Origin: Capniomyces stellatus
Lineage: Eukaryota; Kickxellomycota; Harpellomycetes; Harpellales; Legeriomycetaceae
Direction: 5' to 3'
Assembly (NCBI GenBank): GCA_001661515.1
Contig: LUVW01000046.1
Span: 15,697 to 79,696 of the forward strand
Length of the DNA: 64,000 nt
In this document: positions 36,101 through 44,132 of the stretch, in pieces
How the letters are laid out: every line of letters begins with the position of its first letter
Numbering within the stretch: position 1 is the first letter of the stretch
Translations under genes and position numbers: made by a program
Notes under the pieces: generated by a model
Told to the model about the DNA's origin: nothing
Seen by the model: the letters and a program-made list of their open reading frames with translations, nothing else
Databases searched by the model: none

Positions 36101-36626
36101 GTGTTACTTGGAAACGGCAAAGAAGTTTGGAAGTAGTAGTAAAGTCTGGGCAAAGTATTTTGAGTTTTCAGTTAGGAACTATGGAATTGAAGCGGCCAAT
36201 TTGGTCATGGAACGGGCTATTGTCCAGCTAGCAAAACGAAAACATATTAAGACTATTACCCGGTTTGCAATCATCCAATTCTCATGTGGAAACCCTGAAA
36301 CTGGCCGCACTCTCTTTGAAGGCCTTGTCGGTTCCTTCCCCAAACGCAGTGATATTTGGATCGTGTATGTTGACCTTGAAATTAAAACTCTCAAAAAAAT
36401 CATTCCTCCCGCCTTTGACGGTCATCGTCCTGCCACCGTCCGTGCCTTGTTTGACCGTATCGTCTCTTGCAAGTTTAGCAGCAAAAACATGAAACTCTTC
36501 TTCAAAAAGTGGCTCGCTTTTGAACGCGACCTCGTTGATTCTTGTGAACTCAACAATGTTCCTTGCGATCTGGTTTTTGTTGATAATGTCAAGTCCAGAG
36601 CTTTGGCTTATGTCCAATCTCTTTAA
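30159..36626 (+). CDS. RRP5: rRNA biogenesis protein RRP5 (S1 repeats and HAT repeats)
   Basis: A single exon of 2155 aa. The N-terminus carries the Rrp5 signature FPRGGGSGLTPLEYKEVSRQ. A long series of S1 RNA-binding repeats follows from about residue 139 (GSKVMGVITKVGELGLTVSL) to about 1700; orthologues have twelve. The last ~285 residues (from about 1872) are HAT/TPR-like helices (YERYLVASPNSSYVWVSYMA, NVWVAMINLEMKF). Rrp5 is nucleolar and needed for both 18S and 5.8S rRNA maturation. It is longer than yeast Rrp5 because of acidic insertions: Glu runs near 30720-30760, 31520-31585 and 35425-35545, and an Asp-Val repeat at 35305-35370. Base composition shifts from G/A-rich to more balanced along the gene. 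It is convergent with paralogue A. Confidence 0.95.
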   Translation: MKIDSENRKPSEAKDSAASTEKVSILEGTEKNVKSKTRGGKNKNKEEESFPRGGGSGLTPLEYKEVSRQALQDVFNEEQEEALGKKRKVDGRGGKGEGNGKKSKKTKGGVGLAEEEFDTKNEKLMKGIGGLNFKKVIKGSKVMGVITKVGELGLTVSLPSQLTGYVPITQISEELTKMAERAAEEDMEEEEEEEEEEKEKEDELDLRRRFYAGQYVKCVVTSVEEKKDRGKKVNEKNWEAGVAKVTKRIELSMRADEVNKGLLMEEISKGMILTGSVSSVEDHGYVINTGIDGNSGFLKFGEAEEYVKRNFKGKERLVVGQVVEGVVIGVSGGQKTVQLSMKQNMRSKGVVVDTISTISGVQPMQMVEGLVTSVGEKGAAMQFMGFYDCVVELKNLGQPMTARSRDILEKVKAGDRMKVRIIYVSITTQQRTIMATAQPSIIELRENVIRKKVEEEEEEEEEEEEEEEEEEEEKEKEFDEWWPVEYGQLIENCVVKRVESGLGVVLEIPGVNKGEDGEVYGGFGHISKLSDGEKTLINENSGKYKIGSKHDCRVIGYSAMDSMVLLSLQQSVIKEEYFRIKDVRAGDKMKVRVERLVEGGMVVKISEYVSGFVSRDQMSDARISHPERKYKANDEVKARVLNVNERNKKVFLTCRKSIVEDKGEVIDRYSEKLIGSVGMGIVTRVVESGVIVGFYNQVRGFVPKGELGVSGFVKSGLDVVRVGQAIKARVIVAERNGKKLVLSLRTEGEKKSKASKGGEFGNADLLVEGGKTIAVGMVVERSSVVGIDTEAEQVVVQMETSGKYAHIQMGHLSDHLGNGSKKVMSKLVVGSELGMAIVIIEVGGKGTGNRVMASAKAGLVKGAQLKKMITAENKAKAGDVVVGYVVSVTNYGVFVGFGGGVSGLAPINSIGDQYISNPTDEYQVNQTVLAKISGIESTSGKITVNLKPSVVMESEWVEQLELSFVEQLFRGADKDGGQGVGSGDVVAVEKKMPYGWTVKSVVKTSGLESETSGLVSIEHTKRTKSEDSELELELELELKEGALVGATVLDVNGQTGIVDYSIKEQLIGKKQKTAIQKLVKAKQAGKGEKEVGELGQSLASQDAKAEKEAVEKLQAVIKRNMPGPTRLEMVVELVKEDYLVLSIPTVNNRLVFAATKSFNYRASPFVRYKVGQRVSGRILSVGGPGEGRTLVTLAQQTAESGRDESAAKRLAINAVDPTIKHFEDYQAGKNTVGRVESITGNIANIKLADNVRGKIHISQVYADSVSDKQTRFEARQVVIGRSVDVTVIGVHSPLTHKYLPITRRLNPAKTVLDLTLTESSAPAVAALKAARELSAKQVKVGNTYDAFVAEKLNTTAKHMVVSINALVKARVDLMTLTNNYEQLSSVPSNYPINTHVRVKVVKASGGQIDCVVAGNTGVISGVDQLTVGQTVACFVNKTSLAHGVFVSIGTYNSQTNQVGRVAGRVALVNVSHDFANVASTISSLKENQLIKCVVLSLDKSAKKAELAIAHSTSLPVPSFNVDDLVTGFVTGINQNGCFVKLSQSASARIKLSNLSDSFVKDPSELYKVGDLITAKIISISNSNSNSNSSFKSAENSLIELSTKQSDITTTKSSNEPSNLKVNSSTSIAAGDYVTGQITKLSDFGLFIRLKSNKCNGLCPLNEIADGKHKAADLLLNYSVGDLVLAKVLHYKNKNKVTLGLKASYFKQSSNNQNDEDVDVDVDVDVDVDVDVDVDVDVEDVVEDEDVEMSSDQEVEDEEEEEEEEEEEEEEEEEEEEEEEEEEEEEEEDEEEDEKNIGDTLAVKSGFSWTADDQSDNQDSGSDSGSGSGSDSDSDSNIADSKKSKSKTKTKAKAKAKAKNMDVTGEMNESTPQSVEDYERYLVASPNSSYVWVSYMAFFMQMAEIEKARLVGERAIKVINSKSEKEKYNVWVAMINLEMKFGTEKTTKDIFDRAIVYNNAKHIYLHSAKMYAELGKPELAKTCYLETAKKFGSSSKVWAKYFEFSVRNYGIEAANLVMERAIVQLAKRKHIKTITRFAIIQFSCGNPETGRTLFEGLVGSFPKRSDIWIVYVDLEIKTLKKIIPPAFDGHRPATVRALFDRIVSCKFSSKNMKLFFKKWLAFERDLVDSCELNNVPCDLVFVDNVKSRALAYVQSL

Positions 36627-36793
36627 CTCTTTTTTTTTTTTTTTTTTTTCCCTCTCTATTCCATCTTTATTATTATTTATTTTATTATTTTATTTTATTT
36701 TATTTTACTGTTTTATTATTGATTTCCTAATTAAACTAAAAATATTTCTTAAGAAAAGTACAACAAATTATCAATAAAAACTGCCAGATTTAG
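36627..36793. repeat. RRP5 3' flank carrying a copy of the paralogue-downstream repeat
   Basis: From about 36700 the sequence (TTATTGATTTCCTAATTAAA...CAAGAAAAG-type blocks) matches the 3' flanks of paralogues B (38590-38660) and C (41020-41105). It marks the outer end of the duplicated unit and is interrupted by the insertion at 36794. Confidence 0.75.
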
Positions 36794-37131
36794 CTCCTGG
36801 GAGAGGAGTTAAAACAACCAACCGCCAAGATTCTCAAGAATCCTGACACCCTCGGCGCCAAGACGATCCTGGCAACAGCGTCGTTTTTGGAGGCCATCCA
36901 CAAACCCCGTTACTTGATCCTGTCCAGGCTTAAAGTAGCACCAATCTCCCTGAACCAATGCCCATCGGGTACGGACGATCTAATTGATCGAATGGGTGTT
37001 GGCTAATAGAGTCATTTAAAATATCAAAATAGCACAGTGTTTTATAGTATTTTTATGGTATTGTTTAATATTGTATATTTTGTTGTGTTGATTCTGTTGC
37101 CAATAAACCACATAAATAAAAAAAATAAAAA
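36794..37131 (+). mobile_element. 5'-truncated, A-tailed retroposed insertion with target-site duplications
   Basis: CTGCCAGATTTAG occurs on both sides (36781-36793 and 37136-37148), and the homologous site near 41093-41105 has a single copy, showing this is an insertion of about 340-355 bp. The insert begins inside an open frame of 70 codons with protein-like text (LLGEELKQPTAKILKNPDTL, GAKTILATASFLEAIHKPRY), ends it with TAATAG, continues as an AT-rich 3'UTR-like stretch and finishes with an A-rich tail (ATAAATAAAAAAAATAAAAA) next to the second repeat. This is the signature of target-primed reverse transcription: a 5'-truncated LINE copy or a processed pseudogene. The parent is unknown to me. 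Confidence 0.75.
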
Positions 37132-37190
37132 AAAACTGCCAGATTTAGTGAATCTAATTAAAGTTTAAAGAACCAATCGCCCAACACAAA

Positions 37191-37613
37191 CTACAATTCT
37201 CTCACAAATTTGATAAGTTCTTCGACTTTTGTGTGATAGGTGAACATTTTTGATTGTCTTGGCGACACGGTCTCGTCAGTTACGTCCATTTTGTAAAACT
37301 CTGATGTTTGTCCACAAACCGACAATCCGTTGGGGTAGTTGCCGCGAGCCATACACCCACTAACTTCACACCCGCCTTTAGACATACTTCTTATGTTTTT
37401 TTTGCATACCACCACCAGTACATTTTCTTTGCCTTTAACCACATGCACTGTAACATTAGGTACACCGTTTAGTATTTGACGCTCTTTTGTGACAAAATAC
37501 CCAGCTTCATAATTCTTTCCAGCCTCTTCCAGTATAAATAGTACCCTCGATACTATATCCTGTTCTTCAATCTCTTTAAGCGCCACCTCCAAACTTTTTG
37601 CCATTGTGTCCAT
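37191..37613 (-). CDS. Tandem family protein, paralogue A (unknown function)
   Basis: 140 aa from the first ATG (MDTMAKSLEVALKEIEEQDI...). The frame is open a little further upstream but without ATG. I do not recognise a family. Conserved across A, B and C: ILEEAGKN, AGYFV, VCKKN, a Gly-x-Met near residue 88, and NGL followed by a G and a YKM/YRM motif. There is no signal peptide or membrane segment; the fold looks mixed alpha/beta. A TATA box (37778-37784) and a six-unit octamer array (37801-37848) lie upstream. Against paralogue C the first 21 residues are identical, while roughly 45 of the remaining 119 differ. The distribution of conserved residues is loosely reminiscent of a degenerate PD-(D/E)XK nuclease core; that is only a hypothesis. 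Confidence 0.7.
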   Translation of the reverse strand: MDTMAKSLEVALKEIEEQDIVSRVLFILEEAGKNYEAGYFVTKERQILNGVPNVTVHVVKGKENVLVVVCKKNIRSMSKGGCEVSGCMARGNYPNGLSVCGQTSEFYKMDVTDETVSPRQSKMFTYHTKVEELIKFVREL

Positions 37614-37777
37614 ATCTAAAACGTCAAATTTCACTTGATTCCTTCTTTGTTACGAATATCTTTAGCACTGCTTTTAAACTTTGCTGTTTGATAAGATGTA
37701 ATTTCTGTTTTGATGTATCTTTGATGGTAAAAACGACGGTAATGTCGCAATTCTGGCTATGCGCCTCGCACCAACCG

Positions 37778-37784
37778 TTATATA
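37778..37784 (-). promoter_or_regulatory. TATA box of paralogue A
   Basis: TATATAA in minus sense, about 165 bp upstream of the ATG and 16 bp from the octamer array. Identical in paralogue C. Confidence 0.55.
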
Positions 37785-37800
37785 GTAAAACGAGTTTGCA

Positions 37801-37848
37801 CCTAACCACCTAACCACCTAACCACCTAACCACCTAACCACCTAACCA
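37801..37848. repeat. Six perfect copies of an 8-bp telomere-like repeat (promoter of A)
   Basis: CCTAACCA repeated six times without error (TGGTTAGG on the gene strand). It resembles fungal telomeric or telomere-factor sites (TTAGG core). Its place directly upstream of the TATA box suggests an activator or boundary element. Confidence 0.85.
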
Positions 37849-38464
37849 CATAAGCAGTTATTGCCAATTAATAGCCACCAAAAATGACTCTCATTTTAAA
37901 CCATCACTCTCCTTTTCATTTTAGCTTGCTGGTTTTTGGTTTCAATTTAAAGAAAATTAAATGAATTTCCCGAGAAAAATGAAAACGAAAAGCCAGAGAG
38001 CAGTTTAGCAGCCAAAGAATAAACATCTCCATTGATCGATGAGTGGTATAGTTACAACCAAAAGACATGGCCTGTTATCAAATAAATTTAATTTTGGTAC
38101 CAACATGGAGTCAGTTTCTAGTGAGAAAAAGTTTATATGTTTTGAATATGAATGGATTGTTCAAAGAGTTTAGTGTGTGTTTATGAAAGAAAGCATCAAC
38201 CTTGTGTTTTCAACAGGGTGAGTCAGCTCTGATGAAAGTTGATGTTCTTTTGTTGCATGAATTCCTGGTGGGAGGACTGTATTTCCATCAATGAAACTTT
38301 CTCCCTTGCCAGCCTAGAAAGTGGGACTGAAAAGTCACAAATTCAATGAATCAAACCACAAGCGAGAAGGTACCAATAGAGTAACAAATTATTTTTTCTT
38401 TCGGTTTCAAAGCTGTGGAATTTACTAGTTATTTTCTTGAAGATAAATTGTTTGGTATTTTCAA

Positions 38465-38741
38465 TGGTAAAAAATGTATTCCTCTTTATTCTACTATTAT
38501 CATTTATTTTCTACTCTACTTTATTTCTTTTTATTATTATCATACTGTTTTATTTTAGTTTATTATTATTTTATTATTTTATTTTATTTTACTTTTTTAT
38601 TATTGATATCCTAATTTAAAACATTTCTCAAGAAAAGTACAACAAATTATCGGTAAAACTACAATATTAATTTCAATAATAAAAAATACTGCCTTATTGG
38701 TGAACCTAATCAAAGTTAAAGAATCATTTACTCAATACAAA
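38465..38741. other. Spacer containing the B-copy 3' flank
   Basis: T-rich sequence, then a diverged copy (38590-38660) of the repeat found 3' of A and C, followed by the end of paralogue B. Confidence 0.6.
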
Positions 38742-39164
38742 CTACATTTCACTCACTATTCTGACAACAGCTTCGAGTTGTACGGGATTGTCGTATAACC
38801 CTACACTAATCGGTGGCAAGTACTTGTCAATTATATTCATTCTGTAAAATTTTGATGTTTGTCCACATATCAACAGACCATTGGTATAATGATTTTCAAT
38901 CATGTACCCACACAGCTGATGATCGCCTCTAACAAATTCGTCTGTGTTCTTTTTACAAACTATTGCAAGAATCTTTTCCTCATCATCAAATACGCACATC
39001 TTAATGATCGGTATACCGTCTATAAATTTGTGCTTCGTTGCTACGAAATACCCAGCTTCACGATTCTTTCCAGCCTCTTCCAGTATACATAGCATCAACG
39101 ATGCTACATCTGACTCCAAGCGCTCTTCCAATGCTGTTTCTAGGGCTGCTCCTAACCTATCCAT
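38742..39164 (-). CDS. Tandem family protein, paralogue B (unknown function)
   Basis: 140 aa (MDRLGAALETALEERLESDV...). It is the same length as A and C and is colinear with them, with shared blocks LCILEEAGKN, AGYFV, IVCKKN, QLCGYM, NGLLICGQTSKFYRM and DKYLPP. It is more diverged overall than A is from C, though its C-terminal half is closer to C (DKY-PP) in places and to A (CGQTS) in others, a mosaic pattern. Its upstream region lacks the octamer array. Function unknown; no signal peptide or membrane span. Confidence 0.7.
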   Translation of the reverse strand: MDRLGAALETALEERLESDVASLMLCILEEAGKNREAGYFVATKHKFIDGIPIIKMCVFDDEEKILAIVCKKNTDEFVRGDHQLCGYMIENHYTNGLLICGQTSKFYRMNIIDKYLPPISVGLYDNPVQLEAVVRIVSEM

Positions 39165-41019
39165 TCCTATATTACTGTGCTGATCACACCACTTTTTTTA
39201 AATTAATATTCTTTGGATTTGATGGTATTTATTTTATTGTGTTGCTTCTAGTTGTTTTCTGTCATTTTTTTGTGCTTTGTTTTTTTCTGGCTTTTATTTT
39301 TATCGACTTTTTCCGTTTTTTACTAAAACTTGGAATAAAAAGTATAAATTGAAAGATCTTTAAGAGTTTAAAAGGTTATCAAACTTCAGGGTGCAATGAG
39401 TAGACTTGTAGCTATCGAACCACTTTATTATACTTTGTACTCGGTACTGCCAGCTATGAATTGAGGAAACAGTAATGATCAAAAAACGTAGCCAAAGTAT
39501 GCCTTTTTATACTTATCCAAGATATTCGTCATAAGTAAACTGCTCTATATGATTTAGAATCGTCATTATATTTTTTAATTAGATTAAGGAATTTTTGTTT
39601 ATTTATTATTATCAATTGGTTCAGTCAGTATTTCAATAGAGCATTGACACTGTTTATTAAAAGTTCATCCATACTCTGTTCGTTGGTTTCAACAAGCCAA
39701 ACCACTTTTTCGCTGTGAATAAATAAGGTTTGATCCGGATTACTTTGGTTTTGTGCAAGTCGTCTGTACCATCAAGTACTTTAAGCTTCTTTTTGAAGCT
39801 GATTGTTTGACACTAACAAAATAGTTGGTAATGTTGATGGTTGTCAAATGTAGTAGAATTTGCTCAATGATTAGTATAAATCAACTGCATAATGCCTTTT
39901 GTTTATTTACGGAAAAATCAATAAAACACCTCATTGTCAAGAAAGATATTAGAAGGATTATCAAGAAAACTTCATCAGTTTCACGATTTTGAAGCATTTC
40001 AGAATAAATCGGTCAATTATAAAGATGTTGACACACTTTTTTCGCATGTAAATCCCTGCAAACAATACCGTTCGTTCAAAAAGAAACCCTCGCATATTTT
40101 CAAAAATTCTAAATCATTTTTTTGACACGACTTTATTTTAATTTTGACGTAGTTCGCTTTTTGACATGATAATAGTACCTTACCAAGAGACCATCTTGAT
40201 CTATAAAAGTCAATAGAAAACCATAAAATAAATTACACATACATATTCAATAAACCAAACTTTAGTTAATAAATCAATTACGAATATCTTGGAAATGGCG
40301 CATTTGAACACATGTCATTTTCACTATGCCTTATAAAACTCAAACTCAAAAACACACTTATTTTTTCAAAAAAAAACAAAACTTTTCTTGTCTTGTAAGC
40401 AAATAAAAAGTCAAAGAAGACTGTGAGATAGACTGGAGAATATATACAACCAGCCCCAGTTTTTATCATTGGCATATTCAATTGCTCTTATTTGGAATTA
40501 ACTGTAGATGTTTCCTGATACATACCGCTTCCATTTCATTATATTCACTAAGGCAAACTTTTAAACCGAACTGGCCCCTCTACAAGATATTTCTGCATTC
40601 CGTTTTAATCAAACCTTGAATATCCCTTGCATTATATATAACTTTTCTTCGTTGTTGCAAAGGGCTAATATGGGTGATTTTTGAAGAAGCTGGCCCCGAT
40701 TTTGCTTTCCGTAAACTCCTGGTAAAAAAAATTATATTTTTACCAAAGAAGACTCCGGGATTTAAAAATTGTTACTGAAAAGTCACAAAATAGAATACAA
40801 GTTCAGTTATTCAAATTTTACTTTTTGCATTAACTTTGAACCTCTTCAGATTCATTGACTAATATCGCCAACAAATACACCAGATTCTTAGTAAACTGAA
40901 TGCCATAAACATTAATCATTGACAATCATAATACAACATTTTAACCCAGCATTAGTTATTTATTTATCATATTTTTGTGCTATAACGTTTACAAGACTGT
41001 ATTAAGAGTGTTTTTTTTT
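39165..41019. other. Intergenic between paralogues B and C
   Basis: AT-rich, about 1.9 kb. No supported gene; small frames here lack ATG starts or coding character. It contains the B promoter region (TATACTTTTTATT-like near 39335) and nothing else I can name. Confidence 0.45.
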
Positions 41020-41105
41020 CGTTTTTTTATTATTGATTTTCTAATTAAACAAAAATATTTCTCAAGAAAAGTACAACAAATTATCGGTAAAAATGCCAGA
41101 TTTGG
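41020..41105. repeat. Paralogue-downstream repeat, intact (empty) site
   Basis: Homologous to 36700-36793 joined to 37149 onward. Here the TGCCAGATTTG site is uninterrupted, which dates the insertion in the A copy to after the duplication or to only one lineage of the repeat. Confidence 0.8.
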
Positions 41106-41143
41106 TGAATCTAACTAAAGTTTAAAGAACCATCGCCTCAAAA

Positions 41144-41566
41144 CTATATTTCTCTCACAAATCTGATAATTTTTTCGACTTGTGTGTAATTGGTGTACAT
41201 TGCTATTGCTCTTGGCGGCATGTACTTGTCATGTATGTCCATTTTGTACGATTTTGACATATGTCCGGACACAAACAAACCGTTGGGGTAGTTGCCACTG
41301 GCCATATACCCCTCCAACTCAAACCCGGCTTTGGCCATGCCTGTTACGTTTTTTTTGCATACCACCACCAGTACATTTTCTTCGCCTTTAACCACATGCA
41401 ATGTAACATTAGGTACACCGTTTAGTATGCGACACTCTTTTGTGACGAAATACCCAGCTTTGTAATTCTTTCCAGCCTCTTCCAGTATACATAGCGCCAA
41501 CGGCACTATATCCTGTTCTTCAATCTCTTTAAGCGCCACCTCCAAACTTTTTGCCATTGTGTCCAT
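41144..41566 (-). CDS. Tandem family protein, paralogue C (unknown function)
   Basis: 140 aa, from an ATG equivalent to that of A. The N-terminal 21 residues, leader, TATA box and about 850 bp of upstream DNA are essentially those of A. From residue 22 the two differ at many positions (SRVLF versus PLALC; the IRSMSKGGCEVSGCM block versus VTGMAKAGFELEGYM), with most codon differences changing the amino acid. Conserved anchors (ILEEAGKN, AGYFVTKE, ILNGVPNVT, ENVLVVVCKKN, GNYPNGL) imply the protein is under constraint and probably expressed. Function unknown. Confidence 0.7.
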   Translation of the reverse strand: MDTMAKSLEVALKEIEEQDIVPLALCILEEAGKNYKAGYFVTKECRILNGVPNVTLHVVKGEENVLVVVCKKNVTGMAKAGFELEGYMASGNYPNGLFVSGHMSKSYKMDIHDKYMPPRAIAMYTNYTQVEKIIRFVREI

Positions 41567-41730
41567 ATCTAAAACGTCAAATTTCACTTGATTCCTTCTT
41601 TGTTACGAATATCTTTAGCACTGCTTTTAAACTTTGCTGTTTGATAAGATGTAATTTCTGTTTTGATGTATCTTTGATGGTAAAAACGACGGTAATGTCG
41701 CAATTCTGGCTATGCGCCTCGCACCAACCG

Positions 41731-41737
41731 TTATATA
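41731..41737 (-). promoter_or_regulatory. TATA box of paralogue C
   Basis: TATATAA in minus sense, same context and spacing as for A. Confidence 0.55.
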
Positions 41738-41753
41738 GTAAAACGAGTTTGCA

Positions 41754-41801
41754 CCTAACCACCTAACCACCTAACCACCTAACCACCTAACCACCTAACC
41801 A
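41754..41801. repeat. Six perfect copies of the 8-bp telomere-like repeat (promoter of C)
   Basis: CCTAACCA six times, identical in number and spacing to the array at 37801-37848. Confidence 0.85.
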
Positions 41802-42550
41802 CATAAGCAGTTATTGCCAATTAATAGCCACCAAAAATGACTCTCATTTTAAACCATCACTCTCCTTTTCATTTTAGCTTGCTGGTTTTTGGTTTCAATT
41901 TAAAGAAAATTAAATGAATTTCCCGAGAAAAATGAAAACGAAAAGCCAGAGAGCAGTTTAGCAGCCAAAGAATAAACATCTCCATTGATCGATGAGTGGT
42001 ATAGTTACAACCAAAAGACATGGCCTGTTATCAAATAAATTTAATTTTGGTACCAACATGGAGTCAGTTTCTAGTGAGAAAAAGTTTATATGTTTTGAAT
42101 ATGAATGGATTGTTCAAAGAGTTTAGTGTGTGTTTATGAAAGAAAGCATCAACCTTGTGTTTTCAACAGGGTGAGTCGGCTCTGATGAAAGTTGATGTTC
42201 TTTTGTTGCATGAATTCCTGGTGGGAAGACTGTATTTCCATCAATGAAACTTTCTCCCTTGCCAGCCTAGAAAGTGGGGACTGAAAAGTCACAAATTCAA
42301 TGAATCAAACCACAAGCGAGAAGGTACCAATAATGAGTAACAAATTATTTTTTCTTTCGGTTTCAAAGCTGTGGAATTTACTAGTTATTTTCTTGAAGAT
42401 AAATTGTTTGGTATTTTCAAAGGTTGGATCTGCACTTTCTCGAAAAAAAAAACTCGTTGTTTATTTTTTATTTTTTATTCTTCCGCTTTTTATCTCCCGA
42501 ATGCCAAATTACTTTTATAAGCAGCGATAACAGAGGTCAATAGTTCTGTA

Positions 42551-43838
42551 ATGAAGTTTTTAAGGGACTCAGAGTTTCATAGAAAAAACATTCTTGCGAT
42601 TTACAGAAACCTACTCCAAACAGCATCAACTCTTCCCAACAATGTACAATGCGACTTTCTTTCCAACTGTATAAAATCTAGGTTTCGATTCTTCAAAACC
42701 TGTGAAAACAAACGCAAGGTTCAGTTCCTGGTCCACGAAAGTCTTAGGGTATGGTTGCCTCTATTAAATTTATTTACTGTAGCAAATTTTTGCTAACATT
42801 ACTCCCGCTTACTCTTCACTTTGTTTAAAACAGGCACAGCAATTCATGAAAATGGCCCTTGATTCCAAGCATGCAGATTCAGAAAAATACCTGAATCTGA
42901 TTAATGATTATGCTTATGGCAAAGAAGGCAGAATGTTTTTTATAATCAACAAAATCGATTCTTACACCAACATTGTAAGTCTTTTTTTATTTACTTTGAA
43001 TATTCAAGTTAATACAAGCACTCTTTCAAAAAAAACTATTTCTGAAAATGACACAATTACCTTCTTGTTTGTAAATTCAAAGAACAAGCCATGCAGGCTT
43101 TTATCCGATACAAGACCGTTAAAAGCCATTAAGCTGGAGACTAAACAGCAAAAAATGCAAAACAGACGACTAAAACAACAACAACAACTAAAAGCGGCAG
43201 CAAACTCTGAAACCAAATCGTCCAAAAGGCCAAGTCTAGTGTGTTTGCGAAAACCTGTAGTAATGTGCAAGTACCAAACCAAGTACCGCCAACCACTCGC
43301 ACCACAACTCATCACAACTCAGCCAAACGCTATCCAGTTCGACACAAGAATCCACAAAGTTCCTGAGTCCGTCAAACAAATCACCCATGAGGCCATTTGC
43401 AAAGCGTACGAAAAGAGGCCGAGGATCAGCAGATCCAGTCTTGTTAAACAATATGTTACCAGCAGTAGCGGGTTCAAGTTTTATCGCATCAAGGGCCGCA
43501 CCCAACCTCATTGGCTCGGAACTAAAATCAAACGACTTGCCATTTTTAACGACAATCTTGTTAAAAAAAAGCATTTGCTCCTCGAACAACTAAACGATAT
43601 GGACATTGAGTCAAAGTTCCTTGAAAGACTAGGATGTTTTGACTCTGGCTACGGTAAGCATACCATCCACATACCTATTATAGATACGTTACTATGCTTA
43701 TTGTTATTTTTTATTTTTTTTATTTTTAGCGCAACTAACCTGTTTAAAACTGTATTATAATTTTTAGATGTGCATATCCAGAATACCATTAAACTGATCA
43801 ACCAAAAATACTTTGTTCAGAACAAGTTTGCTGGTTGA
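42551..43838 (+). CDS. LYR-motif mitochondrial-type protein with basic C-terminal extension, four exons
   Basis: Exons 42551-42748, 42834-42974, 43083-43653 and 43768-43838 give 326 aa. Introns: GTATGG...TGCTAAC...CAG; GTAAGT...AAG (108 nt, frame-neutral, so it could also be read through); GTAAGC...TTTTTAG. The N-terminus is a Complex1_LYR-type domain (HRKNILAIYRNLLQTASTLP, then RFRFF; LYR is IYR here) ending AQQFMKMALDSK...YAYGKEGR. LYR proteins act in mitochondrial Fe-S, respiratory-complex and ribosome assembly, usually with acyl-carrier protein. The remaining ~200 residues are basic (Lys/Gln-rich; KQQKMQNRRLKQQQQLKAAA) and I do not recognise them. The gene is convergent with HEM13. Confidence 0.65.
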
Positions 43839-44132
43839 TTAAAAGGGACTTGATTTTTTATTTATTTTTGAAATAATGCTGTTGTTTTAGAGCAAGTTTT
43901 TTTTTCTTCCATGTAGTAGTAGAACATTAATGGGGTAGGGGTAGAAGGCTTTTGGACTTCAAGGCAGATTTGATGGAAAGATTGTGATTTTGTAGTAGGA
44001 AATAAAGTAATAAAGTAATAAAGTAATAAAAAAACAGATATAACAATGAATCAAAAAATAAACGCAAAAAAGGCTGTAAAGATTTGGAAAAGAAAGGAAA
44101 AGACAGAGGGAAAGGGGGGAGGTGGGGGCATT

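Larger units (their letters stand above)
37141..38464. repeat. Segmental duplication, copy 1 (contains paralogue A)
   Basis: Matches 41097-42420 end to end. The part upstream of the gene (37614-38464) differs at only a handful of positions; the right boundary is sharp (TATTTTCAA, then divergence). A promoter, octamer array and the gene are included. Confidence 0.9.
41097..42420. repeat. Segmental duplication, copy 2 (contains paralogue C)
   Basis: Matches 37141-38464. Differences in the non-coding part are few: single-base changes near 42179 and 42228 and small indels near 42281 and 42332. The right boundary is at 42420, where unique sequence leading to the LYR gene starts. Confidence 0.9.

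Noticed and set aside
37624..37809. Open frame in the leader of paralogue A (and its copy at 41577-41762)
   Set aside because: It has no ATG start, includes the TATA box and part of the octamer array, and ends in a different frame from the gene. It is conserved only because the segment is duplicated.
37801..37848. CRISPR array
   Set aside because: The units are contiguous 8-mers without spacers, in a eukaryotic genome.
38220..38335. Possible box C/D RNA upstream of paralogue A (CTGATGA ... CTGA)
   Set aside because: Only a weak partial stem, and preservation in the second copy is explained by the recent duplication.
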